From contig JAZKFP010000258.1 in the NCBI GenBank assembly GCA_040386355.1, positions 1 to 16,489 on the forward strand: DNA of 16,489 nt, read 5' to 3'. This DNA is from JAZKFP01 sp040386355 (GTDB lineage Bacteria; Pseudomonadota; Gammaproteobacteria; Pseudomonadales; UBA6940). Each line of letters opens with the position of its first letter. Position 1 is the first letter of the stretch. Of this stretch, positions 1 through 5,353 are shown one piece after another. The notes beneath the pieces were generated by a model, which saw only the letters and a program-made list of their open reading frames with translations, had not been told where the DNA came from and did not search any database. The position numbers and the translations under genes are program-made.

Positions 1-68
1 ACTTGCGCTGGTTGAGATGGGAACATAAGCTCATCCTCCTCATCTCGTTAAAATTGAAGTAGGTGTAC

Positions 69-695
69 ATGCTAAAACAATTATCAGAACTTTTTCCATT
101 GATTATTATGGTGATCGCTTACTTGATTACTAAAGATGATTGGATGACCACACTAGCTTTAACCCTTGCCACAGCCGGTCAATGGCTGTTGCTGTTGCTG
201 TTTAAACAACCGATCCCAAAATTTCAACGAATGGTGTTTTTGAGCGTTTTAGTTTTTGGAAGTTTAACTTTACTTTTAGATGATGAACGTTTTATTAAAT
301 GGAAAATGTCCTTTATTTATGGAATATTTTCTATTTTATTAATTTACGGTCATTGGGCTCACAAGAACTATTTACAACGGATGTTTGAAAGTATTTCCAA
401 TGAGCGTGGTGACGTAGCAATTAAAATGGAACGTCCGCATTGGCAGCAACTGAATTTAATTTTCATTGCCTATTTTATCGCGCTTGGTCTGGCAAATGCG
501 TACGTTGCACTGTATATGACGTTCGAAGATTGGGTGAGCTTCAAAGTAATTGTGTTCTTTATCTCTTTAATTGTTTTTCCTCTGACTTTAGTAGCCTTTG
601 TTATCCGCAACCAGGCGCCAGTAGAAAAAGAAATACCGACCGATTCTTCGAATTCTTCCACCTTGTTAGATTTGGAAAAACTAGAAGATAGGTAA
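69..695 (+). CDS. yciB: Inner membrane septation protein YciB (IspZ/intracellular septation protein A)
   Basis: Predicted 208-residue polytopic inner-membrane protein. The family helps keep cell-envelope synthesis and septum formation in order. The pattern is nearly all hydrophobic helices joined by short loops. The family hallmark is visible: a TLLL-DDERFIKWK segment followed by an aromatic helix, then a QRM loop, a P-x-W-x-x-L-N-L segment and a GLANAYVAL helix. Length exceeds the usual ~180 residues because of a polar acidic/serine-rich C-terminal tail of about 30 residues. I chose ATG 69 over the in-frame GTG at 63 because the Shine-Dalgarno-like AAGTAGG (57-63) sits five bases before the ATG and overlaps the GTG. 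It is followed by a stem-loop and the leu promoter, so it probably ends its own transcription unit. The identity is a confident family call. Confidence 0.92.
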   Translation: MLKQLSELFPLIIMVIAYLITKDDWMTTLALTLATAGQWLLLLLFKQPIPKFQRMVFLSVLVFGSLTLLLDDERFIKWKMSFIYGIFSILLIYGHWAHKNYLQRMFESISNERGDVAIKMERPHWQQLNLIFIAYFIALGLANAYVALYMTFEDWVSFKVIVFFISLIVFPLTLVAFVIRNQAPVEKEIPTDSSNSSTLLDLEKLEDR

Positions 696-724
696 AGCTT
701 ATGAGGGTATAGCGAAAAATAAAG

Positions 725-741
725 TGCATTCACGGAATGCA
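725..741. other. Perfect 7-bp stem-loop after yciB
   Basis: TGCATTC (725-731) and GAATGCA (735-741) are exact complements around a three-base loop. It lies 30 bases past the yciB stop and 15 bases before the leu -35 box. No T-run follows it, so it is not a textbook intrinsic terminator. It could still stabilise the yciB mRNA 3' end or separate the two units. Confidence 0.45.
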
Positions 742-755
742 GATTGGTTCAGGGC

Positions 756-784
756 TTGTCAGATGCAAAAGCTTCTCGTATATT
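756..784 (+). promoter_or_regulatory. Sigma70-type promoter of the leuA leader
   Basis: TTGTCA at 756-761 (five of six consensus -35 bases), a spacer of exactly 17 bases, and TATATT at 779-784 (five of six -10 bases). Expected transcription start is about 790-792, giving roughly 40 bases of RNA before the leader-peptide ATG at 831 and about 185 bases before leuA. The match and its placement directly ahead of a leucine leader peptide support each other. Confidence 0.65.
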
Positions 785-830
785 CCATAAACACCTTCGC
801 ACTATGTGAATCTACTAGGTTTATTTTTAA

Positions 831-890
831 ATGATTGGTTGCCGCTTTATTCCCATCGCTGTAAGCCTTCTTCTTCTGCTCCCCGAGTAG
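831..890 (+). CDS. Leucine-rich leader peptide (LeuL-like attenuator peptide) of leuA
   Basis: A 19-codon ORF encodes MIGCRFIPIAVSLLLLLPE and stops at TAG 888-890. Codons 13-17 are CTT CTT CTT CTG CTC, five leucines in a row. A TAA directly precedes the ATG in frame (828-830), so the ORF cannot begin further upstream. A weak AGG at 817-819 is the only ribosome-binding candidate. The first eight leucine codons of leuA are TTA, TTG, CTA or CTG with no CTT or CTC, so the leader runs use codons leuA avoids, as expected if it senses a limiting tRNA-Leu. Tandem Leu codons ahead of leu genes are the classical signature of leu attenuation leaders such as enteric leuL. It resembles leuL in logic but not clearly in sequence, so I leave the symbol empty. 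The ORF and promoter are seen; the regulatory role is inferred. Confidence 0.75.
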   Translation: MIGCRFIPIAVSLLLLLPE

Positions 891-968
891 GGGACTTCGC
901 TGCTTTTAAAAAATCTGTTCATACTCATTTAATCTCTACTTATTTATAGAGCTTGTTTCTTAAGGGGA
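880..968 (+). promoter_or_regulatory. Candidate leuA attenuation switch: leader hairpin and leuA ribosome-binding site
   Basis: TCCCC at 880-884, the last Leu and Pro codons of the leader, pairs exactly with GGGGA at 890-894 to make a 5-bp hairpin with a five-base loop containing part of the stop codon. The heptamer AGGGGAC occurs again at 963-969, where AAGGGGA (962-968) is the leuA Shine-Dalgarno. The same TCCCC could therefore pair with the leuA ribosome-binding site instead. I see no GC-rich stem followed directly by a T-run here, which argues against a standard terminator and leaves translational control or an unconventional terminator. The pairings are read from sequence; the switch is a hypothesis. 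Confidence 0.4.
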
Positions 969-974
969 CATAGC

Positions 975-2522
975 ATGTCAAACGAATTAATTATTTTTGA
1001 TACTACCTTGCGCGATGGCGAACAGAGCCCTGGCGCGAGCATGACAAAAGACGAAAAATTACGAATTGCTAAAGCGCTAGAACGATTAAAAGTAAATGTT
1101 ATCGAAGCGGGTTTTGCGATTGCGAGTGAAGACGATTTCTTAGCGATTCAATCTATTGCACGTCATGTAAAAGACAGCCGAGTCTGTAGCCTGGCGCGTG
1201 CTTTAGATAAAGATGTGGATAGAGCCGGTGAAGCGATTAAACCCGCAAGCCATGGCGGACGAATTCATACCTTTATTGCAACATCGCCCATTCATATGCA
1301 GCATAAATTAAAATTGGCACCCGATGCTGTCATTGATCACGCTGAAAAAGCTATTAAGCGAGCATTAAAATGGACCGACGATGTAGAGTTTTCTTGTGAA
1401 GATGCAGGTCGATCTGAATTTGATTTCTTATGTCGAATTATTGAACGCGCTATAAGAGCGGGCGCTACCACCATTAATATTCCCGATACCGTCGGATATT
1501 CATTGCCTGCACCTTTCGGCGAAATGGTTAAACGTTTAATTGAAAATATTCCGAATGCTGACAAAGCAATATTTTCCGTGCATTGTCATAACGATTTAGG
1601 ATTAGCGGTTGCTAATTCATTGTCAGCTGTAAGTTTTGGTGCACGCCAAGTCGAATGTACAATTAATGGATTAGGTGAACGCGCAGGAAATTGCGCACTA
1701 GAAGAAATTGTGATGGCGATTAAAACGCGTTCTGATTTCTTCAATTTAACAACGCGCATTGACACGACACAAATCGTAACTACTTCCAAATTAGTTTCTT
1801 CAATTACGGGTTTTCCCGTACAGCCCAATAAAGCAATTGTTGGAGCGAATGCATTTGCACATGAATCCGGCATTCATCAAGATGGTGTATTAAAACATCG
1901 AGAAACCTACGAAATTATGCGTGCCGAAGATGTAGGCTGGAATACCAATCGAATGGTTTTAGGAAAACACTCCGGTCGCAGTGCAATTAAATCTCGCTTG
2001 GAAGATTTAGGAATTATTATTGATTCCGATGAAACTTTACATAAAATCTTTATGCGCTTTAAAGCATTGGCAGATAAAAAACATGAAATTTTTGACGAAG
2101 ATTTACACGCGTTAGTCGGCGATACGCAAGCTTCCGATATTGTAGAAAAATTTAGCTTTGTGCGATTACACGCTGCAAGCAAAACAGGCTCGAATCCGTT
2201 TGCAGAAGTTGCATTAACCATTGATGGTAAAGAAATTGAACAACGTAGCGAAGGTTCTGGACCAGTCGATGCAGTCTTTCGTGCGATTGAAACGGTGGCA
2301 GGAAGTGGCGCGCATTTGGAATTATATTCTGTGAATGCAATTACCGAAGGTACGGATTCGCAAGGTGAGGTTACAGTGCGGTTAAGTCGCAAAGGTCGCG
2401 TAGTAAATGGACTTGGTGCGGATACCGATATTTTAGTTGCGTCTGCAAAAGCGTATATTGATGCATTGAATTTGTTACAAGGACCTGCAAAATCCTTTCA
2501 TCCACAAAATGAAGGTCTTTAA
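975..2522 (+). CDS. leuA: 2-isopropylmalate synthase LeuA
   Basis: Catalyses the first committed step of leucine biosynthesis in the cytoplasm: condensation of acetyl-CoA with 2-oxoisovalerate to 2-isopropylmalate. The 515 residues match the bacterial type 1 enzyme. The N-terminal TIM barrel opens with DTTLRDGEQ (9-17; metal-binding D14, catalytic R13). The HCHND motif at 203-207 supplies metal ligands H203 and H205, followed by GERAGN ending at N239. A linker leads to the C-terminal LeuA allosteric domain (about 390-510), where leucine feedback normally binds, with the GSGPVDAVFRAI and GxGAHLELYSV segments. Start ATG 975 has a strong AAGGGGA ribosome-binding site six bases upstream. Only five bases separate it from the next gene. 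leuBCD are not nearby. Regulation probably acts through the leader peptide upstream. All key residues are present. Confidence 0.98.
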   Translation: MSNELIIFDTTLRDGEQSPGASMTKDEKLRIAKALERLKVNVIEAGFAIASEDDFLAIQSIARHVKDSRVCSLARALDKDVDRAGEAIKPASHGGRIHTFIATSPIHMQHKLKLAPDAVIDHAEKAIKRALKWTDDVEFSCEDAGRSEFDFLCRIIERAIRAGATTINIPDTVGYSLPAPFGEMVKRLIENIPNADKAIFSVHCHNDLGLAVANSLSAVSFGARQVECTINGLGERAGNCALEEIVMAIKTRSDFFNLTTRIDTTQIVTTSKLVSSITGFPVQPNKAIVGANAFAHESGIHQDGVLKHRETYEIMRAEDVGWNTNRMVLGKHSGRSAIKSRLEDLGIIIDSDETLHKIFMRFKALADKKHEIFDEDLHALVGDTQASDIVEKFSFVRLHAASKTGSNPFAEVALTIDGKEIEQRSEGSGPVDAVFRAIETVAGSGAHLELYSVNAITEGTDSQGEVTVRLSRKGRVVNGLGADTDILVASAKAYIDALNLLQGPAKSFHPQNEGL

Positions 2523-2527
2523 CACGA

Positions 2528-3367
2528 ATGTCAGCTGAAATAATTATCAGCGATTGGATGCAACAATTAGGTGTTGATATATGGTTGCCGCGTGTAGTTT
2601 GCGCGAATGCTAAATCAGCACCGACTTATTCTGCTGTGCCATTTTCAGCCGCCGCTGTTGTAAACCAAGCAAGCGTTTCAAACAAAAGAATTATTTCAAA
2701 TAAAAAAGTTGAAACGAATCAGACCGAAAGAAAAATTCTTTTTGAAAAAGATCTCATTGCACCTATTAATCAACGTCCAACGGTAACGCCAAAATTATCT
2801 ATCGAAAAACCTCTCATTAAACCTGTTACTAAGAAAGAATCGGTTGCTGTTTCACCTGAAGTTTCTGAAAATATTTTTACACTAGATGAACCAGTGTTTA
2901 AGATTCATATTTTAATTCGTGCTTTAACGCCCCGCTGGTTATTACTTGCTGAAGCCAGTTCTGATGACGCTGAATTCTCTGACGCGGAATACGAAACCAT
3001 TTTTAATTTACAGCGCGCACTGGAATCGGATCCTTCTGTGCAACCTGTATTTCAGCAATCCTGGTTGAGCTGGCCGCCAAATATTGGATTCTCTTCTCCT
3101 GCTGAAGCAAAACAATGGTTTGCACCCGATCAATTAAAAGCTGCGCTGCGCGGATTATTAAAAAATCGTTCTTGGAGTTCGTATACACATTTATTAGTTT
3201 TAGGGGATCGTTTAACAAAGATTTTAACTGAAAAAGACGTAGCAACCGAAACCATAGTAATTAATAATCCACGCAAAACGTTAATAGCTTATCGTACTAT
3301 TGCAACCATGATAAAACAACCCAGTTATCGAAAAACGTTATGGGAAACCTTGAAACCTTTACGTTAA
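2528..3367 (+). CDS. holD: Putative DNA polymerase III psi subunit (HolD-like) with long linker
   Basis: A 279-residue protein I assign tentatively to HolD. Psi binds chi and links single-stranded-DNA-binding protein to the clamp loader; its N-terminal peptide contacts the DnaX collar. Residues 10-22 read WMQQLGVDIWLPR, matching the W-x-x-QQLGI-x-x-W-x-x-R pattern I recall at the N-terminus of E. coli psi. Residues 263-275 (KQPSYRKTLWETL) resemble psi's terminal helix (NPTARAALWQQI). Position agrees: in enterics and pseudomonads holD-type genes lie directly upstream of rimI, as here (21-base gap). It is about twice the length of E. coli psi (137 residues); the excess is mainly a Ser/Lys/Thr/Val-rich, probably disordered linker at about 28-118, followed by a folded region with HLLVLGDR near 221-228. 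The ribosome-binding site is weak, so translation is probably coupled to leuA. The alternative is an unrelated hypothetical protein. Confidence 0.6.
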   Translation: MSAEIIISDWMQQLGVDIWLPRVVCANAKSAPTYSAVPFSAAAVVNQASVSNKRIISNKKVETNQTERKILFEKDLIAPINQRPTVTPKLSIEKPLIKPVTKKESVAVSPEVSENIFTLDEPVFKIHILIRALTPRWLLLAEASSDDAEFSDAEYETIFNLQRALESDPSVQPVFQQSWLSWPPNIGFSSPAEAKQWFAPDQLKAALRGLLKNRSWSSYTHLLVLGDRLTKILTEKDVATETIVINNPRKTLIAYRTIATMIKQPSYRKTLWETLKPLR

Positions 3368-3388
3368 TCTGAACTTACTAAAACGTTT

Positions 3389-3856
3389 ATGAAATTAATA
3401 ACTCTTGATTCTCAAACTCTAAATAATTTAATTACTATCGAAAACGATGAGTCAGATGATATCTGGCAAGCAGAAAAATTCTCAGGCAGTTTCGTAAAAC
3501 CTTATTTAGGTTGGCTTGCAATTAATTCAGTAAGTGATTCAACTACTAAAAATAAAAATGGCATTGGATATTTATTAGTTCAAGACTGCATTGATTTTAT
3601 AGATATCATTCGCATCAAAACACATTTCACATATAGACGCCAGGGCGTTGCGCAATTTTTAATGCAACAACTCATCATGCATGCAAATAAAACACATCAA
3701 CGCATTATGTTAGAGGTTCGAGAATCTAATATTCCTGCCATTCAACTCTATTTTTCGTTTGGTTTTAAACAAATAGATATTAGACGTCACTATTATTTAA
3801 AAAATGATGGTCGTGAAGACGCATTAATCTTACAATATTCAGCTCACAGCAATTAA
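3389..3856 (+). CDS. rimI: [Ribosomal protein S18]-alanine N-acetyltransferase RimI
   Basis: A 155-residue single-domain GNAT enzyme that acetylates the N-terminal alanine of ribosomal protein S18 using acetyl-CoA. The acetyl-CoA pyrophosphate loop is RRQGVA (83-88) at the start of helix 3. LEVRESN (108-114) provides E109 and QLYFSFGF provides Y121; their spacing of 12 equals that of catalytic Glu103/Tyr115 in Salmonella RimI. The C-terminal IRRHYY...DGREDALIL block (131-148) is the RimI signature separating it from other GNATs. The N-terminal third is more divergent and carries a polar Ser/Lys/Asn insertion near 49-57. No clear ribosome-binding site precedes ATG 3389, consistent with coupling to the HolD-like gene. 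The holD-rimI order is conserved in gammaproteobacteria. Confidence 0.92.
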   Translation: MKLITLDSQTLNNLITIENDESDDIWQAEKFSGSFVKPYLGWLAINSVSDSTTKNKNGIGYLLVQDCIDFIDIIRIKTHFTYRRQGVAQFLMQQLIMHANKTHQRIMLEVRESNIPAIQLYFSFGFKQIDIRRHYYLKNDGREDALILQYSAHSN

Positions 3857-3889
3857 ACAACAATAAATATATTTAATAAAGGACACACC

Positions 3890-4405
3890 ATGGGCCCACA
3901 CGCAGCTTCTAATACCTCAACTGCTTATCAAACTGTTATCCACACGCCAAAATACTCTAGCAAATCAGAAACTAAAGATAATAAATTACCGATAAAACTC
4001 GCTGACATGAAGCAAGTTATTAATCATACTATTTCTTTAAAGAATATTAATTCAAAAAATATTATAGATATCCATGACAATCTTTCATCTGCAATTAAAA
4101 ATGGAAATATTGACAAATTTCGATTTTGGATTTCCAAATTTTCAGAGTCAACTGAATTAAGCAGTGTCAACAGATCAATAGATTTATTCACTGGTCACAC
4201 TGCTTTGCATCTTGCAGCTTTGTATAGGCAGAAATTAATGATTCATTTACTGAAACAAAAAGAAGCCTTATTAACAGTGCTTGATAGAGACAATCGAACG
4301 CCGCTGGATTTAGCAATCGCAGCTCATCCTGACGATAAGGAACTGCAGAACTCTTTACAACCTCATATAAAATGCCAATCTATTTTACATTCCATATTCG
4401 AATAA
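3890..4405 (+). CDS. Small ankyrin-repeat protein, function unknown
   Basis: A 171-residue soluble protein with no signal peptide or membrane segment. The first 60 residues are polar (Ser, Thr, Lys, Asn) and probably unstructured. Ankyrin repeats follow: a divergent repeat at about 62-92 (IHDNLSSAIKNGNIDKFRFW), a clear one at 98-130 with GHTALHLAALYRQ, and a third from 131 with DNRTPLDLAIAA. Ankyrin repeats mediate protein-protein contacts. In Legionellales and Coxiella such small standalone proteins are frequently secreted effectors, but nothing here proves secretion: the C-terminus (SILHSIFE) is hydrophobic-rich, has no obvious acidic E-block, and no secretion genes are in the window. ATG 3890 has a good AAAGGA (3878-3883) six bases upstream. 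It lies 33 bases after rimI in the same direction and converges on rlmB with a 29-base gap that holds no clear terminator. Confidence 0.85.
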   Translation: MGPHAASNTSTAYQTVIHTPKYSSKSETKDNKLPIKLADMKQVINHTISLKNINSKNIIDIHDNLSSAIKNGNIDKFRFWISKFSESTELSSVNRSIDLFTGHTALHLAALYRQKLMIHLLKQKEALLTVLDRDNRTPLDLAIAAHPDDKELQNSLQPHIKCQSILHSIFE

Positions 4406-4434
4406 AAATATGGCACTTATCAAGTTAGGCAATC

Positions 4435-5208
4435 TCAGCCAATAATTATTTTTAATAATTGTTGGCGTGCAAATTCAAATAATAAAATGGATGCTGCGCT
4501 TGCCACATTGAGGCTTTCGACTTGGCCCAACATAGGTATTGCTACAAATTCATCACAGTTTTGACGAACACCAGGACGAATTCCTGAACCCTCCGCACCC
4601 AATACTAAAATTGTTTTTTTCGGAAATTGATATTCGGGAATGGTTTTGCTTCTGTCATTACCATCCGCACCGACAACCCAAAATTCTTCTTCTTTCATCA
4701 TATTCAACGTGCGCGATAGATTTGTCACCTGAAACCAAGGTAATGTTTCCACCGCACCTGAAGCAACTTTTCGAACTACTGCTGTAATCGGTGCAATATT
4801 ATGTTGCGGCAAAATTAATGCAGACGCACCCAAACCATTCGCAATTCGAAAGATAGAACCCATATTTTGTGGATCAGTAACCGAATCTACCGCAACAATA
4901 ATTGCTGATTCTGCAAACGTCATCGATTTTAAATCGGCTTCAGTTTTGGGTTTTTCTGGAATAATTTCTATGATACAGCCTTGATGCACACCACCCGAAC
5001 ACAACTTTGTCGCCTGATCTTCTGAAATTTCAGTAATTAAATCGGCTGTCTCAGGATGATCTGTTACTAGACTTTGAATTCGCTGACGCCACTTCGGCTG
5101 CGTGATTAAAATTCTTTTAACTCGCTTGGGGCTAGATTTTAAAAAGAACTCGACGGCATGCGCGCCATAAATTAATTCGATTGATTTATTATCGGGTTTT
5201 TTATTCAT
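4435..5208 (-). CDS. rlmB: 23S rRNA (guanosine-2251-2'-O)-methyltransferase RlmB
   Basis: A 257-residue SPOUT-class, knotted methyltransferase that uses S-adenosylmethionine to methylate G2251 in the P-loop of 23S rRNA. The N-terminal substrate-binding domain opens with IYGAHAVEFFL (13-23) and includes HQGCIIEI (75-82). The catalytic domain shows motif 1 DPQNMGSIFR (N115, R121), motif 2 LVLGAEGSGI (E206) and motif 3 IPMLGQVESLNVASAASILLFE from 224 (S232, N234). Spacings equal those of E. coli N108/R114/E198/S224/N226. The start has AGG five bases upstream on the minus strand. It follows rnr in the same direction after a 145-base gap, the usual rnr-rlmB order of gammaproteobacteria, but that gap contains a strong palindrome that could reduce read-through or set mRNA ends. 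Confidence 0.97.
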   Translation of the reverse strand: MNKKPDNKSIELIYGAHAVEFFLKSSPKRVKRILITQPKWRQRIQSLVTDHPETADLITEISEDQATKLCSGGVHQGCIIEIIPEKPKTEADLKSMTFAESAIIVAVDSVTDPQNMGSIFRIANGLGASALILPQHNIAPITAVVRKVASGAVETLPWFQVTNLSRTLNMMKEEEFWVVGADGNDRSKTIPEYQFPKKTILVLGAEGSGIRPGVRQNCDEFVAIPMLGQVESLNVASAASILLFEFARQQLLKIIIG

Positions 5209-5292
5209 ATACCTGCACTATTTATATTCATCAAATATTATTTATCAAATATTTAGCATTTATAAGAATTAAAAAATGGTTTGGGATTGATG

Positions 5293-5322
5293 AGTAGGGG
5301 CGAAACATTTTTCGCCCCTACT
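5293..5322. repeat. Perfect 13-bp palindromic repeat (AGTAGGGGCGAAA type)
   Basis: AGTAGGGGCGAAA (5293-5305) and its exact reverse complement (5310-5322) flank a four-base loop. The core GTAGGGGCGAAA-n-TTTCGCCCC recurs at both ends of the element at 14489-14632, so this is a dispersed repeat. It lies between rnr and rlmB, and a smaller TTACT-CTT-AGTAA hairpin (5327-5339) sits between it and the rnr stop. No T-run follows on the minus strand, so a repetitive extragenic palindrome is more likely than a plain terminator, although it could still protect the rnr 3' end. Confidence 0.8.
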
Positions 5323-5353
5323 AAACTTACTCTTAGTAAATTCTTTGATAAAA

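Noticed and set aside
1..62. Possible 3' end of an upstream gene: a frame open from position 3 to the TAG at 60-62
   Set aside because: Twenty open codons are too few to judge and the translated end matches no family I recognise.
885..893. Leader hairpin as another copy of the TAGGGGCGAAA repeat
   Set aside because: Only GAGTAGGGG is shared with 5292-5300; the sequence diverges at once and lacks the CGAAA core and matching arm.
891..910. Intrinsic terminator after the leu leader hairpin (short TTTT at 903-906)
   Set aside because: The T-run is only four bases, lies about nine bases beyond the stem and turns into A residues, so it does not meet the usual terminator pattern.
1907..2392. A 161-residue minus-strand ORF inside leuA
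   Set aside because: It is an antisense shadow of conserved leuA codons with no independent support.
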